Assembly (NCBI GenBank): GCA_018716305.1
Contig: DVKB01000019.1
Location: 1 to 64,000 of the forward strand
Source: Candidatus Scatomonas merdigallinarum
GTDB taxonomy: Bacteria > Bacillota > Clostridia > Lachnospirales > Lachnospiraceae
Length of the DNA: 64,000 nt
Direction: 5' to 3'
Shown here: piece by piece, positions 44,029-52,865 of the stretch
Numbering within the stretch: position 1 is the stretch's first letter
How the letters are laid out: each line of letters starts with the position of its first letter
The notes under the pieces: generated by a model
Database searches by the model: none
What the model was told of the DNA's origin: nothing
Seen by the model: only the letters and a program-made list of their open reading frames with translations
Program-made: the position numbers and the translations under genes

Positions 44029-44057
44029 TTGAGTATTGACGAAAATCGTTTTATAAT
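44029..44057 (+). promoter_or_regulatory. Promoter of argS
   Basis: TTGAGT at 44029-44034, a 17-bp spacer, TATAAT at 44052-44057. A TTGACG at 44036-44041 is only 10 bp from the -10 and is rejected as the -35. The leader is short, with no T-box visible. Confidence 0.75.
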
Positions 44058-44086
44058 AAAACCATCTATGAATTTTTGGAGGAATT

Positions 44087-45853
44087 ATGAAAAAACTGAT
44101 TGAAGAAATGAATGAGAGGGCAGCGCAGGCGTTTGAGAGGGCGGGTTACGATCCTTCCTACGGAAAGACCACGGTATCCAACCGGCCGGATCTGTGCGAA
44201 TACCAGTGCAACGGGGCCATGGCGGCGGCCAAGGCATACAAAAAGGCTCCCATCCAGATCGCGGAGGCAGTGGCGGCAGAGCTGAAAAAGGAAGATATGT
44301 TTGAAGAAGTATCGGCGGTGAAGCCGGGCTTCATCAATATAAAACTGGACCGGGGATATCTGGCCCGATATCTGATGAAAATGGGACAGGATAGCCATCT
44401 GTCCGTTTCCCCGGCGGAAGAGCCTAAAACCATCATCATTGACTACGGCGGCCCCAATGTGGCAAAACCCCTGCATGTAGGGCATCTGCGCTCCGCCATT
44501 ATCGGGGAGAGCATCAAGCGCATGGGAAGATTTCTGGGGCACAAGGTCATCGGAGACGTGCATCTGGGCGACTGGGGCCTGCAGATGGGACTGATCATTA
44601 CAGAACTGCAGGAGAGAAAGCCGGAACTCCCCTACTTCGACGCTTCCTTTACAGGTCCCTATCCGGAAGAAGCCCCCTTCACCATCGGAGAACTGGAGGA
44701 GATCTACCCGGCGGCCAGCGCCCGCTCCAAAGAGGACGAGGAGTACCGGAACCGGGCGCTGGAGGCCACACACCAGCTGCAGGAAGGCCGTCCCGGCTAT
44801 ATGGCTCTCTGGAACCATATTATGGAGGTCTCTGTAACGGATCTGAAGAAAAATTACAAAAAGCTGGATGTGGAATTCGATCTCTGGAAAAAGGAGTCAG
44901 ACGCTCAGCCCTATATTCCCGACATGGTAGAAAAGATGAAAGAGGAGGGCTACGCCTACGAGGACCAGGGAGCTCTCATTGTGGATGTCAGCGAAGAGAC
45001 GGATACCAAGGAAGTGCCCCCCTGTATTCTGCTGAAATCCGACGGCGCTTCCCTGTACACTACCACGGATCTGGCCACCATCGTGGAGCGGGTGAAGCTT
45101 TTTGACCCGGACGAGATCCTCTATGTGGTAGATAAGCGCCAGGAAATGCATTTTGTCCAGGTGTTCCGCTGCGCCAGAAAGACGGGGCTGGTAAAACCGG
45201 AGACCAGGCTCTCCTTCCTGGGATTCGGCACCATGAACGGAAAAGACGGCAAGCCTTTCAAGACCCGGGAGGGAGGGGTCATGCGGCTGGAGCGCCTGAT
45301 CTCTGAAATCAATGGAGAAATGTACAAAAAGATCGTGGAAAACCGCAGCGTTAAGGATACGGACGCGGAGAAAACCGCGGAGATCGTGGGTCTTTCCGCG
45401 ATAAAGTACGGGGATCTGTCCAACCAGGCTTCAAAGGACTATGTTTTTGATGTGGATCGCTTTACCTCCTTTGAGGGAAATACCGGACCCTACATTCTCT
45501 ATACCATCGTGCGGATCAAGTCCATACTGAACCGGTATCTGGAGGAGGGGGGCGCCCTGGAAAACAGCGAAATCCTGCCTGCGGCCAGTGAGGGAGAAAA
45601 GACTCTTATGCTGGCGGCGGTTCGTTTCGGAACCATGATCGAAAATGCTTTTGAGGAGAAGGCGCCCCACAAGATCTGTTCCTATATTTATGAGCTTGCC
45701 AACGAGTTCAACCGCTTCTACCACGAGACCAAGATCCTGACGGAGGAGGATCCCCGGCAGAAGGCCTCCTGGCTGGCGCTGCTGGAACTGGTCCGCCAGA
45801 TCCTGGAGACCAGCATTGATCTTCTGGGATTTTCCGCTCCGGAGAGGATGTAA
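44087..45853 (+). CDS. argS: Arginyl-tRNA synthetase
   Basis: 588-residue class I synthetase. The HIGH motif is HVGH in AKPLHVGHLRS (about 127-130). The N-terminal Add-1 domain (about 1-110) and the C-terminal DALR anticodon domain (about 465-588) are present. The KMSK loop is not clearly visible, as is common in ArgRS. GGAGG lies 8 nt before the ATG. It is followed 6 nt later by the amidase gene. Confidence 0.96.
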   Translation: MKKLIEEMNERAAQAFERAGYDPSYGKTTVSNRPDLCEYQCNGAMAAAKAYKKAPIQIAEAVAAELKKEDMFEEVSAVKPGFINIKLDRGYLARYLMKMGQDSHLSVSPAEEPKTIIIDYGGPNVAKPLHVGHLRSAIIGESIKRMGRFLGHKVIGDVHLGDWGLQMGLIITELQERKPELPYFDASFTGPYPEEAPFTIGELEEIYPAASARSKEDEEYRNRALEATHQLQEGRPGYMALWNHIMEVSVTDLKKNYKKLDVEFDLWKKESDAQPYIPDMVEKMKEEGYAYEDQGALIVDVSEETDTKEVPPCILLKSDGASLYTTTDLATIVERVKLFDPDEILYVVDKRQEMHFVQVFRCARKTGLVKPETRLSFLGFGTMNGKDGKPFKTREGGVMRLERLISEINGEMYKKIVENRSVKDTDAEKTAEIVGLSAIKYGDLSNQASKDYVFDVDRFTSFEGNTGPYILYTIVRIKSILNRYLEEGGALENSEILPAASEGEKTLMLAAVRFGTMIENAFEEKAPHKICSYIYELANEFNRFYHETKILTEEDPRQKASWLALLELVRQILETSIDLLGFSAPERM

Positions 45854-45859
45854 ATCGGA

Positions 45860-46792
45860 ATGAAAAGAATCTGCTGCAGAAATCTGGCGCTGCTGCTGGC
45901 AGCGCTGCTGATCCTTCTCCTGGGAGGCTGCGCCTCCGGGAAGGAACAAAAAGGAGCGGTTTCCGACAGTTCCGGGGTCAACGCTTCCTCCGAGACGGAC
46001 AGGGATTTATCAAAAACCGAAAAAGAGGAAAAACCCCCTGAAAAATCCGTCGGGGAAGAAACCATCGTTCCCACCGCGGCTGCCGCTGAGGAACCTACAC
46101 CGTCTATGACGCCGGAGGCAGCCGCGGAGCCGCTGCCCACCGCAGAGCCCACGCCGGAGGCAGCGGGCCGTATGGTGGCTATTGACGCAGGTCACCAGTC
46201 CCAGGGAAATCCGGAGCAGGAACCCATAGGGCCCGGAGCTTCCGAGACAAAAGCCAAGGTGAGCTCCGGTACCTACGGGCCGGCCTCCGGCTTAAATGAA
46301 TATGAGCTGAATCTGCAGGTGGCCCTGAAACTGAGAGACGAGCTGCAGGCCAGGGGCTATCAGGTCTGCATGATCCGGGAGACCAATGAAGTGGACATCA
46401 GCAACCGGGAGCGGGCGGAAACAGCGGCCGCTGCCGGGGCTGACATCCTGGTCAGGATCCACGCCAACGGATCGGAGGACCCCTCCGTGTCCGGCGCTCT
46501 TACCATGGCGCCATCCGGGGAAAATCCCTATGTGGGCAGTCTGGCACCGGCCTGCCAGGAACTTTCCCGGGACATCCTGGACGCCTTCTGCGCCGCTACA
46601 GGCGCCTCCAGCCAGGGAGTCTATATTACAGACACCATGAGCGGCATCAACTGGAGCACCATCCCGGTGACCATTGTGGAGATGGGGTACATGACCAATG
46701 CCCGGGAAGATCTGAATATGGCTTCCGGAGAATACCAGCAGCTGATGGCGCAGGGCATAGCCAACGGCATTGACGCATATTTCGCGGGATAG
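45860..46792 (+). CDS. N-acetylmuramoyl-L-alanine amidase lipoprotein
   Basis: 310-residue predicted lipoprotein. Signal peptide ends in LLLGGC (Cys about 24). A Ser/Thr/Glu/Pro-rich linker (about 26-100) leads to an amidase_3 domain (about 103-310) with zinc ligands expected at the His in AIDAGHQ, the conserved Glu in LNEYELNL and the His in VRIHAN; the catalytic Glu lies in VTIVEMGYM. It would cleave the amide bond between MurNAc and L-Ala in peptidoglycan, outside the membrane. It begins 6 nt after argS, so both may be cotranscribed. Confidence 0.9.
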   Translation: MKRICCRNLALLLAALLILLLGGCASGKEQKGAVSDSSGVNASSETDRDLSKTEKEEKPPEKSVGEETIVPTAAAAEEPTPSMTPEAAAEPLPTAEPTPEAAGRMVAIDAGHQSQGNPEQEPIGPGASETKAKVSSGTYGPASGLNEYELNLQVALKLRDELQARGYQVCMIRETNEVDISNRERAETAAAAGADILVRIHANGSEDPSVSGALTMAPSGENPYVGSLAPACQELSRDILDAFCAATGASSQGVYITDTMSGINWSTIPVTIVEMGYMTNAREDLNMASGEYQQLMAQGIANGIDAYFAG

Positions 46793-46801
46793 GAGAACAC
46801 C

Positions 46802-47473
46802 ATGGAGACACTGATACTTTTTGATCTGGACGGCACGCTGACGGATTCCGGCCCTGGGATTATCCGCTGTGTGCAGTACGCCCTGAAAAAGATGGGACAG
46901 CCGGCGCCGAAAGCAGAGGAGCTGTCCTGCTTTGTAGGGCCTCCTCTGCTGGAACAATTCATGGCCTACGCCGGATTCAGCCGGAAGGAGGCGGAACAGG
47001 CAGTCCGGTACTACCGGGAGCGATACAACTGTAAAGGAATTTTTGAAAACGCCCTGTATCCCGGTATTCCCGGGATGCTTTCCCGCCTGGGCGAAGCCGG
47101 ATTCCGTCTGGGGGTGGCGTCCTCCAAGCCGGAGGTCTATGTACGGCAGATCCTGGAGCATTTCCGGGTGATCCAATATCTGGATCCCATAGCGGGCAGC
47201 GAACTGGACGGCAGAAGAACCGATAAATCGGAGGTAATCGAGGAGGCTCTGAAACGCGCTGCCTATGAAAATAAAAGGGAACATGTGATCATGTGCGGAG
47301 ACCGCTGTTATGACGCCATAGGAGCGGCGGAGCACGGGCTGCGGTTCGCCGGGGTTTCCTACGGATACGGCTCCGCGGAAGAGCTGGAATCCGCGGGAGC
47401 CGGACAGATTGCGGATTCCGTGGAAGAGCTGGAAAAACTGCTGCTGGAACTGGCAGCGAAACAGGAGGACTGA
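46802..47473 (+). CDS. HAD-superfamily phosphatase (Gph-like)
   Basis: 223-residue HAD hydrolase with motif I DLDGTLTDS (about 8-16), motif II around VASSKP and motif III/IV near GDRCYDAIGA. It resembles phosphoglycolate phosphatase and pyrophosphatase-like enzymes with a helical cap (about 18-90). The ATG at 46802 follows AGGAG. It lies between the amidase and a CPBP protease gene; the next gene begins 1 nt after its stop. Confidence 0.88.
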   Translation: METLILFDLDGTLTDSGPGIIRCVQYALKKMGQPAPKAEELSCFVGPPLLEQFMAYAGFSRKEAEQAVRYYRERYNCKGIFENALYPGIPGMLSRLGEAGFRLGVASSKPEVYVRQILEHFRVIQYLDPIAGSELDGRRTDKSEVIEEALKRAAYENKREHVIMCGDRCYDAIGAAEHGLRFAGVSYGYGSAEELESAGAGQIADSVEELEKLLLELAAKQED

Positions 47474-47474
47474 C

Positions 47475-48290
47475 ATGAAACAGGAGGCCAGAAGAAAAAA
47501 TCTTCCGGGTAAGATCTGGGATGTGCTCTATCCCACGGCAGCCCTGGTGCTCTGCATGCTGATCATTACCATGGCGGCGCTGATGCTGGCGGGCTGGATC
47601 ACCGGAAAACAGAGCGCGGACAGCCGGGAACTGATGGAAGCGGTTCCCGGTCTGTCTTTGTGGGTCAGCGGGGGATTTTACGGAGCCGCTCTGCTGACGC
47701 AGCGAAAGCAGTATGCCCTGGACGCTCTTCAGTTTGACGAGCCGGAGAAGCGCTGGAGGGCAAAAAAAACGGCGGCGGCCTGTTTCCTGGCGGCCGCTCT
47801 GGGGCATCTGCTCAGCACAGGCATGGAATATTCCGGATTTATGGAACTGTTCCCAGGTTACAGCCGGCAGGCGGCCGCAGCCTTTGAAGGACAGAATCTG
47901 CTGCTCTTAATAGCTGCCACTGTGGTTCTGGGGCCTGCCGCGGAGGAGATGATCTTCCGGGGGATGACCTACCGGAGAGCCCGCAGCTATGCGGGGCCCC
48001 TGTGGGGCGCTCTGATCTCCTCCCTGCTGTTCGGCCTCTACCACGGCAATATGGTGCAGTTTGTCTATTCGTTTTTGATGGGGCTGCTGTTCGCGGCGAT
48101 CTGCCAGAACAGCGGAGGGATTCTGGCTTCCGCCGCGGCCCACAGCGCGGCCAATCTGTGGGCCATTTTCAGCACGCCGGTCTTTGGGTGGCTGCAGGGC
48201 CTGTCCCCGGTAGGGGCTCCGGCGGGCCTGGCTCTGGAGGGAGCGCTGGTCTGCGTCTGCGGCTGGATTTTGCTGCGGAAGCGGCCATAA
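47475..48290 (+). CDS. CPBP intramembrane metalloprotease
   Basis: 271-residue membrane protein of the CPBP (Abi) family with about eight hydrophobic segments. Motifs: AEEMIFRG (motif 1, EExxxR), FGLYHGN (motif 2) and HSAANLWA (motif 3, HxxxN), all present, so it is probably active. Roles in the family include prenyl-protein processing and bacteriocin immunity. The ATG at 47475 follows CAGGAGG. The frame is open 66 nt further but overlaps the HAD gene. Confidence 0.87.
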   Translation: MKQEARRKNLPGKIWDVLYPTAALVLCMLIITMAALMLAGWITGKQSADSRELMEAVPGLSLWVSGGFYGAALLTQRKQYALDALQFDEPEKRWRAKKTAAACFLAAALGHLLSTGMEYSGFMELFPGYSRQAAAAFEGQNLLLLIAATVVLGPAAEEMIFRGMTYRRARSYAGPLWGALISSLLFGLYHGNMVQFVYSFLMGLLFAAICQNSGGILASAAAHSAANLWAIFSTPVFGWLQGLSPVGAPAGLALEGALVCVCGWILLRKRP

Positions 48291-48308
48291 GGCCGGAAAG
48301 GAGAAAAG

Positions 48309-49271
48309 ATGGGGAAGACTACTTTTATTATGATCGGAGCGGCGATCCTGGACGTGCTGGCAAAGCCGGTGAATCTGTCCGCTTTCCGGGTGGATTCCAT
48401 TCCGGCGGAAACCCTTACCACCAATACCGGGGGAGACGCTATGAATGAAGCCAGAACCCTGGCGGCCCTGGGGGCAAAGGTGCGGCTGGTCAGCAAGCTG
48501 GGGGAGGACGCCGCCGGGGAGATGATCCTGGGACGCTGCCGGGATCTGGGGATTGATACAGAGTTTATCCGCCGGTCCGCGGAGATTCCCACCGGCGTCA
48601 ACATCGTGCTGATCGATGAGGCGGGAGAGCGGCGGTTTATTACCAATCCTCACGGCACCCTGCGGCAGTTCTATCCGGAAGACATTCCCCGGGAGGCCCT
48701 GGAGGGAGGAAAGATCCTCTGCTTTGCCAGTATTTTTGTGGCGCCGGCTTTTACCGCCCCGGTGCTGGCGGAGCTTTTTTCACAGGCTAAACAAAAAGGA
48801 CTGCTGCTCTGCGCGGACATGACCAAACGGAAAAATCAGGAAACCGTGTGGGATATGCGGGAATGCCTGCAGTGGCTGGATTATATATTCCCCAACTATG
48901 AGGAGGCCTCCCTTCTCACAGGCCGCTCGGACTGGGATGAGATTGCCGATGCTTTTCTGGAATGCGGCGTGGGGCACGTAGTCATCAAAGCGGGAGCCAG
49001 AGGCTGCTTTATCAAGAGCAGAACGGAGCGGCTCTGGGTGCCGGCCTGCCGGGGCGTCCGCTGCGTGGACACCACCGGAGCCGGGGACACCTTTTCCGCC
49101 TGTTTTCTGTATGCCCTGGATCAGGGATATTCCCTGGAAGACTGCGGACGATTCGCCAATGCGGGGGCATCCTTCTGCATTCAGCAGGTAGGAGCCGTGG
49201 GAGCGGGAAACGATCCGGAAGCCGTCCGGAAACGGGCGGGGCTGCAGGGTACGGAGCCCACCTGCGTATGA
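48309..49271 (+). CDS. PfkB-family carbohydrate kinase
   Basis: 320-residue ribokinase-like sugar kinase. The N-terminal glycine-rich GGDAMNEARTLAALGAKV contains the substrate-binding region. The C-terminal signature DTTGAGDTFSACF (about 253-265) holds the catalytic Asp and anion hole. Substrate (ribose, fructose, nucleoside or other) cannot be told. It lies 18 nt after the CPBP gene, and a fresh promoter precedes rpsB. Confidence 0.9.
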   Translation: MGKTTFIMIGAAILDVLAKPVNLSAFRVDSIPAETLTTNTGGDAMNEARTLAALGAKVRLVSKLGEDAAGEMILGRCRDLGIDTEFIRRSAEIPTGVNIVLIDEAGERRFITNPHGTLRQFYPEDIPREALEGGKILCFASIFVAPAFTAPVLAELFSQAKQKGLLLCADMTKRKNQETVWDMRECLQWLDYIFPNYEEASLLTGRSDWDEIADAFLECGVGHVVIKAGARGCFIKSRTERLWVPACRGVRCVDTTGAGDTFSACFLYALDQGYSLEDCGRFANAGASFCIQQVGAVGAGNDPEAVRKRAGLQGTEPTCV

Positions 49272-49327
49272 TGGCCTGTGAATCCTAACAGAGCCAGAGA
49301 AAAAGCTTTTAAAAAATAAAAAATCTC

Positions 49328-49356
49328 TTGTAACCCATTCGGTTCTATGCTATACT
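49328..49356 (+). promoter_or_regulatory. Promoter of rpsB-tsf
   Basis: TTGTAA at 49328-49333, a 17-bp spacer and TATACT at 49351-49356. The leader from about 49364 to 49468 is roughly 105 nt and could fold; it may carry S2 autoregulation, which is not shown here. Confidence 0.75.
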
Positions 49357-49468
49357 TTTAAAGCTGTGTATAAAGCACGCATGCTGATTTCCGGAAGGGT
49401 GCCTGGCAGCAGGTTTTTCGGGAAGCTGACACATGCGGAAGAATCTAACCAAAAAGGAGAAGAAACAA

Positions 49469-50215
49469 ATGAGCGTAATTTCAATGAAGCAGTTACTGGA
49501 AGCAGGCGTACATTTCGGTCATCAGACCAGAAGATGGAACCCCAAGATGGCTCCCTACATCTACACCGAGAGAAACGGCATCTATATCATTGACCTGCAG
49601 AAATCTGTAGGCATGGTGGATGACGCGTACCGGGCGGTAGCCGACATCGTTGCGGACGGCGGCACCATTCTGTTCGTGGGAACCAAGAAACAGGCACAGG
49701 ATGCCATCAAGGTGGAGTCCGAGCGCTGCGGAATGTTCTATGTAAATGAGAGATGGCTGGGCGGAATGCTGACCAACTTCAAAACCATCCAGAGCCGTAT
49801 CGAGAGACTGAAAGAGATCGAGGCGATGGAGGAGGACGGTACCTTTGACGTACTGCCCAAGAAGGAAGTTATCGCTCTGCGCAAGGAGATGGAGAAACTG
49901 CAGAAGAACCTGGGCGGCATCAAAGAGATGAAGAGACTGCCTGACGCTATCTTCGTTGTAGATCCCAAGAAGGAAAGAATCTGTGTACAGGAGGCTCATG
50001 CTCTGGGCATCCCGCTGATCGGCATCTGCGATACCAACTGCGATCCCGAGGAGCTGGATTACATCATCCCCGGAAACGACGACGCGATCCGTGCCGTAAA
50101 ACTGATCGTTTCTAAGATGGCTGACGCTGTCATCGAGGCAAAGCAGGGACAGGCTGAGGACGCCGCTTACGAAGGCGAGATGGAAGCCGCTGAGGCAGAA
50201 GCAGACGCAGAGTAA
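49469..50215 (+). CDS. rpsB: Ribosomal protein uS2
   Basis: 248-residue small-subunit ribosomal protein. The N-terminal [23 protein letters not shown] is diagnostic. The acidic C-terminal tail (about 225-248) is a normal extension. The ATG at 49469 follows AAGGAG; the open frame further upstream lies in the leader. It is followed 28 nt later by tsf, the standard pairing. Confidence 0.97.
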   Translation: MSVISMKQLLEAGVHFGHQTRRWNPKMAPYIYTERNGIYIIDLQKSVGMVDDAYRAVADIVADGGTILFVGTKKQAQDAIKVESERCGMFYVNERWLGGMLTNFKTIQSRIERLKEIEAMEEDGTFDVLPKKEVIALRKEMEKLQKNLGGIKEMKRLPDAIFVVDPKKERICVQEAHALGIPLIGICDTNCDPEELDYIIPGNDDAIRAVKLIVSKMADAVIEAKQGQAEDAAYEGEMEAAEAEADAE

Positions 50216-50243
50216 TCATCGCATAACACGGAGGAAATAAAAA

Positions 50244-51182
50244 ATGGCTATTACAGCAGGAATGGTAAAAGAGTTAAGAGAAATGACCGGCGCCGGTATG
50301 ATGGACTGCAAAAAGGCCCTGACCGCTACCGACGGCGATATGGACAAGGCAGTTGAGTTCCTGAGAGAGAAGGGACTGGCTACCGCTCAGAAGAAGGCCG
50401 GCAGAATCGCGGCCGAAGGCATCGTCATGCTGAAGGTGACCGAGGATTCCAAGAAGGCCGTTGCAGTAGAAGTAAACGCGGAGACCGATTTCGTTGCCAA
50501 GAACGAGAAATTCCAGGGATACGTGGCGCAGGTATGCGACCAGGCCATGGAGACCAAGGCCGCGGACATCGACGCTTTCCTGGCAGAGCCTTGGAAGTTT
50601 GACACCTCCAAGACCGTTGCCGAGGAACTGGCAGGACAGATCTCCGTGATCGGAGAGAATATGAAGATCCGCCGTTTCGCCCAGATCGAGGAGGCAAACG
50701 GATTTGTAGCCGACTACACTCATATGGGCGGAAAGATCGGCGTGCTGGTTGATGTGGAGACCGATGTGGTCAACGACGCTATCCGTGAGATGGGCAAGAA
50801 CGTAGCTATGCAGGCTGCGGCTCTGAAACCCCTCTATACCAGCAGAAGCGAAGTGCCGGAAGATTATATTGAGCATGAAAAAGGCATTCTGATGGCTCAG
50901 ATCCAGAACGATCCCAAAGAGTCCCAGAAACCCGCCAAGGTCATCGAGGGTATGATTACCGGACGGATCAACAAAGAGCTGAAAGAAATCTGTCTGCTGG
51001 ATCAGGTATACGTAAAAGCAGAGGACGGAAAACAGTCCGTTGCCAAATACGTAGAGCAGGTGGCAAAAGAAAACGGCGCCAAGATCACCATCAAGAGCTT
51101 CCTGCGCTGGGAGACTGGTGAGGGCATCGAAAAACGCCAGGATGATTTCGCAGCCGAAGTGGCAAAACAGGCCGGAATGTAA
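50244..51182 (+). CDS. tsf: Elongation factor Ts
   Basis: 312-residue nucleotide exchange factor for EF-Tu. N-terminal UBA-like region (TGAGMMDCKKAL) and the TDFVAKNEKF motif that contacts EF-Tu are seen. Length is usual for Firmicutes. GGAGG precedes the ATG. It ends the operon at a strong terminator. Confidence 0.97.
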   Translation: MAITAGMVKELREMTGAGMMDCKKALTATDGDMDKAVEFLREKGLATAQKKAGRIAAEGIVMLKVTEDSKKAVAVEVNAETDFVAKNEKFQGYVAQVCDQAMETKAADIDAFLAEPWKFDTSKTVAEELAGQISVIGENMKIRRFAQIEEANGFVADYTHMGGKIGVLVDVETDVVNDAIREMGKNVAMQAAALKPLYTSRSEVPEDYIEHEKGILMAQIQNDPKESQKPAKVIEGMITGRINKELKEICLLDQVYVKAEDGKQSVAKYVEQVAKENGAKITIKSFLRWETGEGIEKRQDDFAAEVAKQAGM

Positions 51183-51205
51183 TTTCCTAAAAGAAAAGGT
51201 GCTTG

Positions 51206-51251
51206 AAGCCCTTGAAAATCCCGTAAAACGGGCGTTTTCAAGGGCTTTTTT
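51206..51251 (+). terminator. Intrinsic terminator after tsf
   Basis: AAGCCCTTGAAAATCCCGT pairs with ACGGGCGTTTTCAAGGGCTT, then U residues. About 19 bp of stem with one bulge, 23 nt after the tsf stop. Confidence 0.9.
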
Positions 51252-51301
51252 GCGTTCTGTAAATATATGGCTTTTGCCAGATTTAAAGAAAGAAAATGTC
51301 A

Positions 51302-51457
51302 ATGAAGAATGATGACAACAAGATCAAAGATGTAAAAAGCACTGTAAATCTGATCTCCGGGGCCTATACATTGCCCCTGCTCAACAAACTATTTTCCAAC
51401 AGTCAGAGGATTGAGGATAGAAGATTAGAAACAGAAGAGGAGAAAATTCCCGTTTAA
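51302..51457 (+). CDS. Small hypothetical ORF
   Basis: 51-residue ORF, charged at both ends with a hydrophobic middle (LISGAYTLPLLNKLF). It sits between the tsf terminator and the IS. No good ribosome site (AAAGAAAG) and no recognised homology. It could be a remnant of a longer gene cut by the IS insertion. Low confidence. The rest of 51183-51520 shows nothing beyond the terminator. Confidence 0.3.
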   Translation: MKNDDNKIKDVKSTVNLISGAYTLPLLNKLFSNSQRIEDRRLETEEEKIPV

Positions 51458-51515
51458 TAGGCGGGAACCATACATAGCCACGCTGTTTTTAGGAAGTTTT
51501 AATGAGAATATAATT

Positions 51516-52532
51516 TCATAACTCAAACTTCCCATGGGCTTCTGTGATATGGAAATACTCCATCACGGTATCCATCAGCGCCTCCAGGATGATACCCATG
51601 GAACGGCTGAATGTGATATCTTCCATTTCATCCGGCAGGCAAAAGCAGAGCTCACATATTGTCTTATCGTCCTCATTTTCACGTCGTGCCACGGAAAGCA
51701 TCATGTACCGGGCAAAGACGATGGCGGTGTGGGCACACATGGCATCATATGAGATCCTACGGTATTCTTTTACCAGCTTCAGATAGGATTTGAAAAAGAT
51801 CTCTATATCCCATCTTTTTCCATAAATACGGATGATCTCTTTCTCGGAAATGACCGTGTCCGTACTCACCAGTACCAGCCAGTCTTTCCGTTTGCTCTTA
51901 TTACGGACGAACACTAGCTTTGCCGGAATTCTCTCACCGGCTTTTTCGATCTCCACGGATACGGACAGCAGGTAGCGGGAACGCCCCCGGCGCTTCTTAT
52001 CGCGGCGGTAGATCTCTTTAACATTCTGCTTTTCCCCTTGGTATCTGTATGTGGTCTTGCTTTTTTCGGCATGGCTATGGTGTCAAGGTTCTCCTGTTTT
52101 TCAACGCCAGGATTGTTTTGGGCGCTGAAAACCAGCTGACAAACAGAACGTATCTGGCTGTAATACCTGCACACTGTGCGGAATGGATCAGCTCCACCAT
52201 AACATCTGTGGCTTTCCGCCGCGCCTGGAGGCGTCTCCTTCCGGCAAGGGACCGGCCGTCATACGGTTTCCCCCACAGAGCAGGTTCTTGTCATTCGCTG
52301 CGGAAAGCAGAGTTGTAAAGCGCTGCCAGTTGACCCGCGCATCATTCAGGAAACTGTAGATGGTGTTTTTAGAGAACTCCCCTCCAAATGTGCCGGTCAT
52401 CATCTGCATGTAGATACTCCTGTCAGAGAACATCATACAGAAGAGGCAGCGGAAGATATTCATGACCGGGATCCCCTTTTCCTTTCCAACATTACATTGG
52501 AAGAGAAAACGCCCGATGTGGAACCTTTTCAT
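51516..52532 (-). pseudogene. Decayed IS4-like transposase
   Basis: An IS4/DDE-type transposase broken into at least three pieces. The N-terminal part (from 52532) and the C-terminal part (to 51516) share one frame; the middle lies in another. The C-terminal piece keeps the catalytic-Glu region (IRIYGKRWDIEIFFKSYL). In the middle, ARYVLF-V-SWFSAP has Val where IS4-type enzymes carry the catalytic Asp. Part of the N-terminal half is missing, probably including another Asp. It cannot be active. The terminal codons G-K-F-E-L are read from the terminal repeat and the stop lies at or just outside the element end. Confidence 0.85.
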
Positions 52533-52724
52533 AAATTTTGTAGCAAAATCTGAAACACTGTTTCCATTCTCTGTGGTATACTTGACGTGTCATAAATCTC
52601 CTTGCTGTGTAGTTGTTTTGGGAGAATTCAATTATACCATAAGCAAGCGGTTTATGCCTTTTTTATGGGTTAAAGTATTGATTTTTCAAGGTTCATCGCA
52701 CCAAACGGTGTGGGAAGTTTGAGT
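51521..52724. mobile_element. IS4-like insertion sequence (inactive)
   Basis: Perfect 14-bp terminal inverted repeats ACTCAAACTTCCCA (51521-51534) and TGGGAAGTTTGAGT (52711-52724) bound about 1.2 kb around the decayed transposase. No clear target-site duplication is seen, so the ends may have drifted or recombined. The stretch 52533-52724 is the untranslated 5' end of the element. It sits at the left edge of the ATPase/TOPRIM remnant. Confidence 0.8.
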
Positions 52725-52807
52725 AAATGAATATCTTTCTTCTTTTCTATTATTTGCAAATAGTAAAAATTAATACGTTAAAATAATTAACAAAAATAGA
52801 ATAAAAA

Positions 52808-52836
52808 TTGACTTAACGGGAATCCTAACATATAAT
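52808..52836 (+). promoter_or_regulatory. Promoter of the AAA ATPase gene
   Basis: TTGACT at 52808-52813, a 17-bp spacer and a perfect TATAAT at 52831-52836. The leader is only about 25 nt. It lies outside the IS right end, so the ATPase gene has its own promoter and was not simply captured by the IS. Confidence 0.85.
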
Positions 52837-52865
52837 AAAAGAAAAAGAAAAGGGGGTACATTTTG

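Noticed and set aside
44036-44057. TTGACG as -35 of argS
   Set aside because: Only 10 bp from the TATAAT; TTGAGT at 44029 gives the correct 17 bp.
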